Source: Streptomyces sp. HM190
GTDB lineage: Bacteria; Actinomycetota; Actinomycetes; Streptomycetales; Streptomycetaceae
Direction: 5' to 3'
Assembly (NCBI RefSeq): GCF_009857135.1
Contig: NZ_CP047318.1
Span: 4,030,001 to 4,094,000, forward strand
DNA length: 64,000 bases
The notes beneath the pieces are model-generated. The model worked only from the letters and a program-made list of their open reading frames with translations. It was not told the DNA's origin and made no database searches. This document shows, in pieces, positions 1 through 8,023 of this stretch (position 1 is the stretch's first letter; every line of letters begins with the position of its first letter). The translations under genes and the position numbers were made by a program.

Positions 1-24
1 GGCTGGCTGCCTGCCTCAGTCAGT

Positions 25-507
25 TCAGGACGCGAGGACCTCGTCCAGCAGGGCCTCGGCCTTGTCCTCGTTGGTGTTCTCCGCGAGGGCGAGCTCGCTC
101 ACCAGGATCTGGCGGGCCTTGGCGAGCATGCGCTTCTCACCGGCGGACAGTCCGCGCTCCCGCTCACGACGCCACAGGTCACGGACCACTTCCGCGACCT
201 TGATGACGTCACCGGAGGCGAGCTTCTCCAGGTTTGCCTTGTAGCGGCGCGACCAGTTCGTGGGCTCTTCGGCGTACGGCGCGCGCAGCACCTCGAAGAC
301 CCGGTCCAGGCCGTCCTGACCGACCACGTCACGCACACCCACGAACTCCGCATTGTCCGCCGGTACGCGCACCGTCAGGTCACCCTGGGCGACCTTGAGC
401 ACCAAGTAGGTCTTGTCCACGCCTTTGATCTGGCGAGTTTCGATGGCCTCGATCAGCGCGGCCCCGTGATGGGGATAGACCACGGTGTCGCCAACCTTGA
501 ACGTCAT
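25..507 (-). CDS. carD: CarD/CdnL-family RNA polymerase-binding regulator
   Basis: This 160-residue protein binds the RNA polymerase beta subunit through an N-terminal Tudor-like domain and stabilises open promoter complexes, notably at rRNA promoters (family knowledge). The start MTFKVGDTVVYPHHG is the classic CarD opening. The helical C-terminal half (from about residue 75) contains NWSRRYKANLEKLASGD and a basic helical region with a tryptophan near residue 112, as in the DNA-contacting domain. The length is that of actinobacterial CarD. The ATG is preceded by an AAGGGG ribosome site. A promoter-like TTCAGA-17-TACCCT lies upstream on the same strand. In Streptomyces the next gene is usually ispD, which would lie outside the window. 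Confidence 0.96.
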   Translation of the reverse strand: MTFKVGDTVVYPHHGAALIEAIETRQIKGVDKTYLVLKVAQGDLTVRVPADNAEFVGVRDVVGQDGLDRVFEVLRAPYAEEPTNWSRRYKANLEKLASGDVIKVAEVVRDLWRRERERGLSAGEKRMLAKARQILVSELALAENTNEDKAEALLDEVLAS

Positions 508-1229
508 GTGACAGGTACCCCTTCCGTGGCTATCCAGGGTAACACGGATACGGCGTGTTCTGAATGGCGTTTTCGCAGGTCAGGGCATATCTCGGGGCTT
601 GACAACAGCGACAGGAACGTGCTGCGAGGGGCGAACGGGAGCGGGTATTCGCAGGTCGGAGCGGCTCTCCGGGCGGAGCGAAACACACACGCCACACGCA
701 CCCGAAGGGCTCATCGACTGTCCGAACGTCCCACTTTGTCCGCCTCCAAGTGTACGACTTCCGTTACTCCGTTCGGTGGGTGGAGTCGGGTACGAGACGA
801 ATCCGGAATTGATCAAGGAGTTCGATCTCCCGGAGATGTTCCGCCGTTACCTGATCGTGTTCCGGAGGGGTTCAGGCTCCGGTTCCTCTCCGGTTCCGGC
901 GCGGGTTCCCCTGCGGTTCCTACGTGCTTCCGCCCGGCTTCCGGCGTGGTTCTCGACGTGCTTCCGGACGTCTTCCCGGCGGGCTTCCGGCGGCTGATCG
1001 ATTTTCCGTGGCCGTGCGCATTCCCCGCCGGAAATCGAGGGGCGGCGAGGAAGGGATCGGTGGGGGTTATGTGAATGCCGGACGAGCGGACGGACGGCCC
1101 GTCGGTCAATTGCTTCCGGTGACTCGCGGGGCACTTGGGGAGGGTCGGGTGCGGTCGTGATGGGGCGGCTCGGTAACCTAAGCGCGCTACCGATCACGTA
1201 TCGCCCACGTTCAAGGAGTTGCCGCCGCC
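508..1229. other. Divergent intergenic region between carD and a lipoprotein gene
   Basis: About 720 bases without a convincing gene. The open frames here lack codon bias and recognisable sequence. From about 860 to 1000 the DNA is built of degenerate repeats around CTTCCGG and GGTTCC, which would make unusual secondary structure. Near the right end, TAACCT and an AAGGAG ribosome site serve the lipoprotein gene. Confidence 0.5.
536..564 (-). promoter_or_regulatory. Candidate carD promoter
   Basis: Read on the minus strand, TTCAGA (559-564) and TACCCT (536-541) are separated by exactly 17 bases, about 30 bases upstream of the carD ATG. The -10 matches the Streptomyces housekeeping pattern TANNNT; the -35 is only partial. 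Confidence 0.4.
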
Positions 1230-1913
1230 GTGAGCAGCAGCCTTCGACGCGGCGCACTCGCCGCCGCCGCCCTCGCGTTCTCGATCGCCTCGCTCGCCGC
1301 GTGCAGCGCCGGCAGCAACGCCCAGACGCTCCAGATCAAGCCGGACAACGCGGCGACGACCGTCGGGGACATCAAGGTCCAGAACGCGATCGTGGTCACC
1401 CAGCCGGACGCCGCGGCCAAGGGCCCGGCGGTCGTCTCCGCGACCCTGTTCAACAGCTCGACCACCGACCAGACGCTGGACTCCGTCACCGTGGACGGCG
1501 CCGGCACCGCCGAGGTCACCCCCGTCAAGGGTGAGGGCAAGGGCGGCAAGGTCGTCGTCCCGGCCGGCGGCTCCGTGATCCTCGGCGGCGAGGGCAACGC
1601 CTCCGCCGTCCTGCCGGAGATCGGCTCCGCCGTGCAGAACGGCAACGCCCAGCAGGTCACCTTCACCTTCAGCGAGACCGGTGACGTGAGCCTGCGCGCC
1701 TTCGTCGTCCCCGCCGAGGCCTACTTCGAGAAGTGGGGCCCGAGCGACATCCCCGAGGCGCCGGCCTCCAGCCCGAGCCCGTCGGACGAGGCCTCCGGCT
1801 CGCCGTCCGCCTCCGGTTCGCCGGGCGAGGGCACCGCCGCGGAGGAGGGCGCCGCCGCCGGTTCGTCCGGCTCGCCGTCCGCCTCCGAGTCCGAGGCGAC
1901 CGCCGGCGACTGA
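1230..1913 (+). CDS. Secreted lipoprotein (DUF461/PCuAC-like)
   Basis: A 227-residue exported lipoprotein. The GTG start follows AAGGAG by ten bases. The N-terminus has basic residues, a hydrophobic stretch and a lipobox ending LAAC at about residue 25, so the mature protein is probably lipid-anchored to the outer face of the membrane. Residues 35-170 resemble the beta-rich DUF461 / copper-chaperone-like fold (repeated strands, no long helices). The typical His/Met copper ligands of true PCuA(C) proteins are not obvious, so a metal role is not claimed. The last 55 residues are a disordered Ser/Pro/Glu/Gly tail. It is convergent with phoP and separated from it by a strong hairpin. Confidence 0.85.
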   Translation: MSSSLRRGALAAAALAFSIASLAACSAGSNAQTLQIKPDNAATTVGDIKVQNAIVVTQPDAAAKGPAVVSATLFNSSTTDQTLDSVTVDGAGTAEVTPVKGEGKGGKVVVPAGGSVILGGEGNASAVLPEIGSAVQNGNAQQVTFTFSETGDVSLRAFVVPAEAYFEKWGPSDIPEAPASSPSPSDEASGSPSASGSPGEGTAAEEGAAAGSSGSPSASESEATAGD

Positions 1914-1935
1914 GCGCCGTACGCACGACGCGCAC

Positions 1936-1976
1936 GCCGAAGGGCGGCACCCCACGCGGGGGTGCCGCCCTTCGGC
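1936..1976. terminator. Bidirectional terminator between lipoprotein and phoP
   Basis: Perfect 18-bp inverted repeat (left arm GCCGAAGGGCGGCACCCC at 1936-1953, right arm 1959-1976) with a 5-base loop, placed between two convergent genes. Confidence 0.85.
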
Positions 1977-2035
1977 ACTTTCGGCTCGCGGCTACGGTTT
2001 ACGCCTACGGCTCGGCTTGCGCCTTCTGGCTCGGC

Positions 2036-2716
2036 TCACGGCTCGAACTTGTAGCCGAGGCCGCGGACCGTGACCAGGTATCTGGGGGCGCCCGGGTCCG
2101 GTTCGATCTTGGCGCGGAGGCGCTTGACGTGGACGTCGAGGGTCTTGGTGTCACCCACGTAGTCGGCGCCCCAGACGCGGTCGATGAGCTGCATGCGGGT
2201 CAGCACGCGGCCCGCGTTGCGCAGCAGCATTTCGAGCAGGTCGAACTCCTTGAGGGGGAGGTCGACCTTGGAGCCGGAGACCGTGACCACGTGACGGTCG
2301 ACGTCCATGCGGACCGGACCGGCCTCCAGCGCGGCCGGGGTGACCTCCTCGGGCTCGCCGCGGCGGCGCAGTACGGCCCGGATACGGGCGACGAGCTCGC
2401 GCGAGGAGAAAGGCTTGGTGACATAGTCGTCGGCTCCTATTTCCAGGCCCACGACCTTGTCGATCTCGCTGTCCTTGGCCGTGACCATGATCACCGGGAC
2501 GTTGGAGCGGCTCCGCAGCTGACGGCAGACCTCGGTGCCGGGCAGACCGGGCAGCATCAGGTCGAGGAGGACGAGGTCGGCGCCGTTGCGCTCGAACTCG
2601 TCGAGTCCGTCGGGCCCGGTGGTCGCGATGGCGACCTCGAAGCCCTCCTTGCGGAGCATGTAGGACAGGGCGTCGGAGAAGGACTCCTCGTCCTCGACGA
2701 CGAGCACTCGGGTCAC
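2036..2716 (-). CDS. phoP: PhoP response regulator of phosphate starvation
   Basis: A 226-residue OmpR-family activator and repressor of the phosphate regulon, phosphorylated by PhoR. The receiver domain starts TRVLVVEDEE, with phospho-acceptor Asp52 in LLDLMLPG and the switch lysine in VTKPFS. The C-terminal winged helix carries the GYKFEP end typical of the family. The GTG start at 2716 has GGAGG upstream and overlaps the phoR stop by four bases (GTGA), so the two genes are translationally coupled. An upstream extension in the same frame was rejected because it lacks family similarity and lies inside phoR. PhoP links phosphate limitation to antibiotic production in Streptomyces (known). Confidence 0.97.
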   Translation of the reverse strand: MTRVLVVEDEESFSDALSYMLRKEGFEVAIATTGPDGLDEFERNGADLVLLDLMLPGLPGTEVCRQLRSRSNVPVIMVTAKDSEIDKVVGLEIGADDYVTKPFSSRELVARIRAVLRRRGEPEEVTPAALEAGPVRMDVDRHVVTVSGSKVDLPLKEFDLLEMLLRNAGRVLTRMQLIDRVWGADYVGDTKTLDVHVKRLRAKIEPDPGAPRYLVTVRGLGYKFEP

Positions 2717-3969
2717 GGAAGGACCTCCGGGGCGGGATGCGGTTCGTACGGGGATGACTCGGTGTGCGGTTGTCCGTCCTCGTCGTCGAGGTCCGGGTGG
2801 TGCGTGGCGCGGTCGCGGGACGCGCCCGCCTCCGGCAGCCTGAGGGTGAACGTGGAGCCCTGGCCTTCGGAGCTCCACACCGTGACCTGCCCGCCGTGCG
2901 AGGCCGCCACGTGCTTGACGATCGCGAGTCCGAGACCCGTGCCGCCGGTCTGGCGGGAGCGGGCCGGGTCCACGCGGTAGAAGCGCTCGAAGATGCGCTC
3001 CTTGTCCTTGTCGGAGATGCCGATGCCCTGGTCGGTCACGGAGATCTCGATGAGGTCCCCACCGGGTGCGGACACCCTGCGCGCGGCGATGCCGACGCGG
3101 GTGCGGGCCGGGGAGTAGTTGACGGCGTTCTCGACGAGGTTGCCGAGGGCCGCGGCGAGCTGGCCGCGGTGGCCCCAGACCCTCAGCGCGGCGGTGCCAC
3201 CGGCCGCGATGGTGATCTGCTTGGCGCCGGCCTGGTGGCGGCAGCGGTCGACGGCCTCGGCGACCAGCTCGTCCACCCGGACGGGCTCGGCGTCCTCCAG
3301 CGGGTCGTCGTTCTGCACGCGGGAGAGGTCGATGAGCTCCTGCACCAGGTTGGTGAGCCGGGTGGCCTCGATCTGCATCCGCCCCGCGAAGCGTTCCACC
3401 GCCTCCGGGTCGTCGCTGGCGCCCATGACGGCCTCGGAGAGCAGGGACAGGGCGCCGACCGGCGTCTTCAGCTCATGACTGACGTTCGCGACGAAGTCGC
3501 GCCGTACCGCCTCTATGCGACGGGCCTCGGTGAGGTCCTCGACGAGGAGCAGCACGAGCCGGGAGCCCAGCGGGGCGACGCGCGCGGAGACCGCGAGGGC
3601 CTCGCCGCGCCCGGTGCCGCGCCGGGGCAGGTCCAGCTCGACCTGGCGTATCTCCCCGTCACGGCGGGTGTCGCGCGCCATCTGGAGCATCGGCTCGATG
3701 GCGAGCTTCCCGCCGCGGACCAGCCCCAGGGAGTAGGCGGCGGAGCTCGCCTTGACGACGCCGTCGCCCTCGTCGAGCACCACGGCGGAGGAGCGGAGCA
3801 CGGAGAGCACGGTGTCCACACCGGGCGGCAGCACCGGGTCGGTGTGCAGGGAGGTCCTGGTCGGACGCTTCTGCTCGCGCTCGCTGAAGCGGAACGCCAG
3901 CATGGCGATGACACCGGTGAGTACACCGGCGATCGCTGCCGCTGCGGCGACCGCCGCGTTCACGTCCAT
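2713..3969 (-). CDS. phoR: PhoR sensor histidine kinase
   Basis: A 418-residue membrane-associated kinase that activates PhoP under phosphate limitation. It has a single N-terminal membrane helix (about residues 5-27), a PAS-like region (about 55-145), the H-box FVANVSHELKTP with phospho-acceptor His165, N-box NLVENAVNYSP and G-boxes including DQGIGI and GGTGLGLAI. The acidic and His/Pro-rich C-terminal tail is poorly structured. The ATG lies six bases after TAACCT (3976-3981), which predicts a leaderless transcript. It is divergent from phoU across a PHO-box region. Confidence 0.97.
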   Translation of the reverse strand: MDVNAAVAAAAAIAGVLTGVIAMLAFRFSEREQKRPTRTSLHTDPVLPPGVDTVLSVLRSSAVVLDEGDGVVKASSAAYSLGLVRGGKLAIEPMLQMARDTRRDGEIRQVELDLPRRGTGRGEALAVSARVAPLGSRLVLLLVEDLTEARRIEAVRRDFVANVSHELKTPVGALSLLSEAVMGASDDPEAVERFAGRMQIEATRLTNLVQELIDLSRVQNDDPLEDAEPVRVDELVAEAVDRCRHQAGAKQITIAAGGTAALRVWGHRGQLAAALGNLVENAVNYSPARTRVGIAARRVSAPGGDLIEISVTDQGIGISDKDKERIFERFYRVDPARSRQTGGTGLGLAIVKHVAASHGGQVTVWSSEGQGSTFTLRLPEAGASRDRATHHPDLDDEDGQPHTESSPYEPHPAPEVLP

Positions 3970-4042
3970 GCATCCAGGTTAGGCACGAGGTCGGACATCC
4001 CCACAGCACTCGAAGGGCGACCTCGAACACTCGTCGCCCAGA

Positions 4043-4075
4043 GTTCACCTTGGAGCCAGGGATGGTTCATTTGGG
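4043..4075 (+). promoter_or_regulatory. PHO box: three 11-bp direct repeat units
   Basis: GTTCACCTTGG (4043-4053), AGCCAGGGATG (4054-4064) and GTTCATTTGGG (4065-4075) stand in exact 11-bp register. The outer units match the conserved GTTCA core of Streptomyces PhoP direct repeat units; the middle one is degenerate, as is common. The position between phoR and phoU fits the known autoregulated promoter. Confidence 0.75.
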
Positions 4076-4263
4076 ATGGCGGAAACGGACGCGTACGGAT
4101 CGGAACGTGGGAGCGTGGGGTTCATCCGGGCCCCCCGGGCCGGCATCCGCTCCGGCCCGGCGGAACGGCGGCCGCGCCTGCACACGGGCACGGCGGCCGG
4201 CGATGCGACGGCACGGCACGGCTTCCCCGCGGAAGCGGAACCGGTCCGTCGCCGACAGGGCGG

Positions 4264-4400
4264 TACGGCTTCCGCAGGCGGAGGACGGCCATCGCCGAGG
4301 GCGGTACGGCTTCCACGCGCGGAGGACGGCCATCGCCCAGGAGCGATACGGCTTCCACGCGCGGAGGACGGCCATCGCCCAGGAGCGGCACGGCTTCCGG
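4264..4400. repeat. 42-bp tandem repeat, three full copies plus part
   Basis: Units beginning TACGGCTTCC start at 4264, 4305 and 4347 (41, 42 and 42 bases), with a fourth partial unit CACGGCTTCC at 4389. Copies 2 and 3 are almost identical. The array lies between the PHO box and phoU. Confidence 0.85.
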
Positions 4401-4496
4401 AGAATGGGAGCACGACCGTCGGTGTGGCGGCACGGCTTTCGGGCACGGCCTTTTCGGAAACCCACGAGCAGACGCACGTAAGAGAGGGACACCCTG

Positions 4497-5186
4497 ATGC
4501 GGGACGCGTACCACGAGGAACTTGACTCGATCGGCGAGGGCCTGGTCGAGATGGCCCGACTGGTGGGGTCGGCGATCGGACGTGCCACGACGGCGATCCT
4601 CGACGCCGACCTGAAGCTGGCGGAGAGCGTGATCGAGGCCGACCAGAAGGTCGACGACCTCCAGCACGACCTGGAGGCCCGCGCGATAGCGCTGCTGGCC
4701 CGACAGCAGCCGGTCGCCACGGACCTCCGTATCGTCGTGACCTCGCTGCGCATGTCCGCCGACCTGGAGCGCTCCGGCGACCTGGCCCAGCACGTGGCCA
4801 AGCTCACGCGGCTGCGCTTCCCCGAGCGGGCGGTCCCGCGCGACCTGCACGCCACGATCCTGGAGATGGGCCAGCTCGCGCAGCGGCTCATGGCCAAGGC
4901 CGCCGAGGTCATCATCACCAAGGACGTCGACCTGGCGCTCCAGCTGGAGCAGGACGACGACGCGATGGACCTCCTCCACCGCACGCTCTTCCAGCACCTG
5001 ATGGACGACCGCTGGAAGCACGGCATCGAGACCGCCGTCGACGTCACCCTCCTCGGCCGCTACTACGAGCGCTTCGCCGACCACGCGGTCTCCGTCGCCA
5101 AGCGGGTGGTGTACCTGGTGACCGGCGAACACGCGGACGAGCTCCAGGCCGACATCCAGCCGGTGACGGGGGTGGAGGGGGCGTAG
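4497..5186 (+). CDS. phoU: PhoU phosphate signalling protein
   Basis: A 229-residue all-helical protein with two PhoU repeats (about residues 15-105 and 120-205). It carries the characteristic DLQHDLEARAIALLARQQP and RYYERFADHAVSVAKRV segments, where acidic residues bind metal. In known systems PhoU restrains PhoR signalling and phosphate transport. The ATG has an AGAGAGGGA ribosome site. It is divergent from phoRP and probably controlled by the PHO box at 4043-4075. No pst transport genes follow it here. Confidence 0.96.
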   Translation: MRDAYHEELDSIGEGLVEMARLVGSAIGRATTAILDADLKLAESVIEADQKVDDLQHDLEARAIALLARQQPVATDLRIVVTSLRMSADLERSGDLAQHVAKLTRLRFPERAVPRDLHATILEMGQLAQRLMAKAAEVIITKDVDLALQLEQDDDAMDLLHRTLFQHLMDDRWKHGIETAVDVTLLGRYYERFADHAVSVAKRVVYLVTGEHADELQADIQPVTGVEGA

Positions 5187-5494
5187 GCCCTGGGCACCGT
5201 GTGGGTGCGAGCCGGGGGGTTGTGGGCCGCCGGGTGCGGGCCAGGGGGGCATGGGGGTCATGGGTGAGCCAGGTGGCAGGGGCGGGGGCGCCCGGTGCTT
5301 TCGTGGGCGCGGCGCGTGGGTGCTCCTGAGGGCGTACGCGCCTGGTAGGAGGGGCGTGCGGGCCTGACCGCGGCTGGGCGCGCGGCGCCTCCGCCTGGCG
5401 TACGGACGCCTCCGTGCGCCGTTGATGCGCCCGGCTGAACCGGCATGCAATGGGGCATCCAATGGGCACAGGCACCAGCCTTCGAGGAGGGACC
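5187..5494. other. Intergenic region after phoU
   Basis: About 300 bases with no supported gene. It is GC-rich with short G-tract repeats. The right end carries the GAGGAGG ribosome site of the Cys-rich peptide. Confidence 0.45.
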
Positions 5495-5656
5495 ATGGCC
5501 GAATCCCCCGCCAGCCCCAGCACGCCCGACCCGACACAGCCACGGGACACCCAGCAGCCAGCCGACATCAAGGCCCTGCCCCTGTTCGGCGCCTGCGGCT
5601 GCGGATCCGGCTGCGCGTGCGGATGCCAGTCCGGCAACCCGTGCCAGTGCGGCTGA
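5495..5656 (+). CDS. Small Cys-rich metallothionein-like peptide
   Basis: A 53-residue protein whose last 21 residues contain seven cysteines in Cys-X-Cys and Cys-X2/3-Cys spacing (for example ACGCGSGC, PCQCG), separated by Gly and Ser. This resembles a compact metal-binding module. The first 30 residues are Pro/Ser/Thr-rich and probably disordered. The ATG at 5495 is chosen because GAGGAGG lies five bases upstream; earlier in-frame ATGs lack a ribosome site. It is not a member of the classic SmtA or MymT families as far as I can tell; metal binding is inferred from the cysteines only. Confidence 0.75.
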   Translation: MAESPASPSTPDPTQPRDTQQPADIKALPLFGACGCGSGCACGCQSGNPCQCG

Positions 5657-5699
5657 GCGGCAGTCGGTCGCGCCGACGCGGCTGAGCGGTACACGGTGG

Positions 5700-5770
5700 C
5701 GCGGGCACGGGTGAGGAGTGGTCGCGGGCACGGGTGAGGAGTGGTCGCGGGCACGGGTGAGGAGTGGTCG
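5700..5770. repeat. 23-bp tandem repeat, three copies
   Basis: The unit CGCGGGCACGGGTGAGGAGT plus GGT starts at 5700, 5723 and 5746 with no mismatches, and a decayed fourth copy follows. It lies directly downstream of the Cys-rich peptide. Confidence 0.9.
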
Positions 5771-5789
5771 CACAGGCACGAGTGCGGTG

Positions 5790-5836
5790 TGAGGACGAGG
5801 GGCCTGCCCGAGGGACGGGCCCCTTCTCCTCTTCCC
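5790..5836 (+). terminator. Hairpin after Cys-rich peptide
   Basis: Inverted arms GAGGACGAGGGGCC and GGCCCCTTCTCCTC (one internal ACG/TCT mismatch block), followed by a pyrimidine-rich stretch. It is probably the transcription end for the small gene upstream. Confidence 0.5.
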
Positions 5837-5963
5837 GCCAGCCCTCCCGGCTCGCGGCGCCGCTGACGGGCCATCTGTCGCGGCCGAAGCCGCGGATGAC
5901 ATCGTCGGCCGATCTCCACGCATCCGCCTTCCAGGCAGCCGGGACCGTCCGGGATCATGAGGC

Positions 5964-6833
5964 ATGCGTCCGGATGACTGGCAGTTCACTGAAGACGTCG
6001 ACGAATTCCTCGTGCGCGCCGGGGAGTTCCTGTGCTCGCGCCCCGCCCTGCACACCACACAGCTCTCGGTGACGGAGAAGCTCCGCACGCTCGGGGCGGC
6101 CGCGTACGAGGGCAGGTTCCCTGCGTTCGGCCTGCTGGAGCGAGGGGGCGAGGTCGAGGCCACGTTCTTCCGCTTCCCGTCCCGGGGCATGAACGTCACC
6201 TCGCTCACCCCGGAGCAGGCGGACACCCTCGCGGCCCGCCTGGTGGCACTGGGCTGGGACTTGCCCTCCATCACGGCTGACGAGGACACGGTCGCGGCGT
6301 TCACGGAGGCGTGGCACCGCCACACGGGAGCGACGTCGGCCCCGCGGGTTCGGCTACACCTGTACCGCCTGGGCACGCTCACCCCGCCGGACCCCCACCC
6401 GGAGGGCAGGGGCCGACGCGTGGGCGAGGGGGACCAGGACCACCTGATGCAGTGGTGCCGTGAGTTCGCGGCGGACGTCGAGGAGGACGTCACGATCGAC
6501 GCGGCGTCGTGGGCGAACACCCGCTTCGCCGAGAAGAACTACACGTACTGGGAGACCCCGGACGGCACCGCCGTCTCCATGGCGGGCGTGAACCCGATGG
6601 TCGCCGGCATGGCCCGGGTGGACCCGGTCTACACCCCGGCCCACCTGCGCGGCAGCGGCTACGCGGCAGCGGTGACGACGGAAGTGAGCCGAGCTGCCCT
6701 GAACGCGGGCGCCACGGACGTGGTCCTCTACACCAACGCGGCCAATCCCACGAGCAACTCCCTCTACCAACGCCTCGGCTACGTCCGCCTGACCGACATC
6801 GCGGTACACGACTTCACGTACGGCACCCGGTAG
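5964..6833 (+). CDS. GNAT-family N-acetyltransferase
   Basis: A 289-residue acetyltransferase of unknown substrate. The C-terminal half holds the GNAT core: a strand with ARVDPVYTPAHLRGSGYAAAV (acetyl-CoA-binding R/Q-X-X-G-X-G/A-like loop, about residues 213-233) and the closing NPTSNSLYQRLGY segment. The N-terminal half (1-150) is a degenerate first domain seen in two-domain GNATs of actinomycetes. The ATG at 5964 is the first in frame. It is convergent with gpmA across a strong hairpin. Confidence 0.85.
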   Translation: MRPDDWQFTEDVDEFLVRAGEFLCSRPALHTTQLSVTEKLRTLGAAAYEGRFPAFGLLERGGEVEATFFRFPSRGMNVTSLTPEQADTLAARLVALGWDLPSITADEDTVAAFTEAWHRHTGATSAPRVRLHLYRLGTLTPPDPHPEGRGRRVGEGDQDHLMQWCREFAADVEEDVTIDAASWANTRFAEKNYTYWETPDGTAVSMAGVNPMVAGMARVDPVYTPAHLRGSGYAAAVTTEVSRAALNAGATDVVLYTNAANPTSNSLYQRLGYVRLTDIAVHDFTYGTR

Positions 6834-6947
6834 AACAGGGAGTTCCCGTACCCGAGCTGGGACTCCCGAGCCCTCACGGTGTGGGCTTGGATCGGAATCG
6901 TGCAGGTCGGCCTGCACTTGGGGACCACGGCGGGCCCAGACCGCGAA

Positions 6948-6988
6948 CATGCCCCCGCCCTGCGCCATTCACGCAGGCCGGGGGCATG
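6948..6988. terminator. Terminator between GNAT gene and gpmA
   Basis: 17-bp arms (6948-6964 and 6972-6988) with one mismatch around a 7-base loop, between convergent genes; likely bidirectional. Confidence 0.8.
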
Positions 6989-6998
6989 ATCAGCCGAA

Positions 6999-7760
6999 CT
7001 ACTTCTTCTTGCCCTGGTTCTTGACCGCTTCGATCGCTGCCGCGGCCGCCTCGGGGTCGAGGTACGTGCCGCCGGGGGTCACCGGGGTGAAGGAGGCGTC
7101 CAGTTCGTAGTAGAGAGGGATGCCCGTGGGGATGTTCAGGCCCGCGATGTCGGCGTCGGAGATGCCGTCGAGGTGCTTGACGAGGGCGCGGAGGCTGTTG
7201 CCGTGGGCGGCGACGAGGACCGTGCGGCCAGCGAGGAGGTCCGGGACGATGCCGTCGTACCAGTACGGGAGCATGCGGACGACGACGTCCTTCAGGCACT
7301 CCGTGCGGGGGCGCAGCTCCGGCGGGATCGACGCGTAGCGGGCGTCGCCCGACTGGGAGTACTCCGTGCCGTCCTCCAGCGGGGGCGGCGGAGTGTCGTA
7401 CGAGCGGCGCCACAGCATGAACTGGTCCTCGCCGAACTCGGCGAGCGTCTGTGCCTTGTCCTTGCCCTGGAGGGCGCCGTAGTGGCGCTCGTTGAGGCGC
7501 CAGGAACGGTGGACGGGGATCCAGTGGCGGTCCGCGGCCTCGAGGGCCAGCTGGGCGGTGCGGATCGCGCGCTTCTGGAGGGAGGTGTGCAGCACGTCGG
7601 GCAGCAGGCCGGCGTCCTTCAGCAGCTCGCCGCCGCGCGTCGCCTCCTTCTCGCCCTTCGCCGTGAGGTTGACGTCCACCCAGCCGGTGAACAGGTTCTT
7701 CTCGTTCCACTCACTCTCGCCGTGGCGGAGGAGGATCAGCTTGTACGGTGCGTCGGCCAT
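6999..7760 (-). CDS. gpmA: 2,3-bisphosphoglycerate-dependent phosphoglycerate mutase
   Basis: A 253-residue glycolytic enzyme interconverting 3- and 2-phosphoglycerate. The phosphohistidine motif LLRHGESEWN (His13), the NERHYGALQGKDKA segment and the second catalytic histidine in VAAHGNSLRAL are all present. The length matches dPGM enzymes. The ATG at 7760 is chosen over upstream starts because MADAPYKLILLRHGE is the family start, and TACGCT lies seven bases upstream, indicating a leaderless transcript. Confidence 0.97.
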   Translation of the reverse strand: MADAPYKLILLRHGESEWNEKNLFTGWVDVNLTAKGEKEATRGGELLKDAGLLPDVLHTSLQKRAIRTAQLALEAADRHWIPVHRSWRLNERHYGALQGKDKAQTLAEFGEDQFMLWRRSYDTPPPPLEDGTEYSQSGDARYASIPPELRPRTECLKDVVVRMLPYWYDGIVPDLLAGRTVLVAAHGNSLRALVKHLDGISDADIAGLNIPTGIPLYYELDASFTPVTPGGTYLDPEAAAAAIEAVKNQGKKK

Positions 7761-8023
7761 GGCCCCGAGCGTAATCGACGGCCGACAGACGTCGCCCATA
7801 TGGCCGACAGGCGGACAGTTCCGGCGGGCAGCCCCGCGGAGGGGCGTGCGGAGGTCACGGCGGGCAGCCCCGCGGACGGTTCCGGTGGACGGCATCGCCG
7901 GCGCCGCCGTCGGGGTCCGCGACCCCGTCGGTTGACGGTGTCTGTTAATTGGGTGGTCGGGGGCTCCTCCGCGTTCGTAAGTTGTGTTCGCCGCTTCAGC
8001 CGCTTACGTCATGGGGGACCGTC

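Larger units (their letters stand above)
3970..4496. other. phoR-phoU divergent regulatory region
   Basis: A 527-base control region. It holds the phoR -10 element beside its ATG, a PHO-box-like triple repeat at 4043-4075, a tandem repeat at 4264-4400, and a ribosome site AGAGAGGGA just before phoU. No additional gene is supported. Confidence 0.7.
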
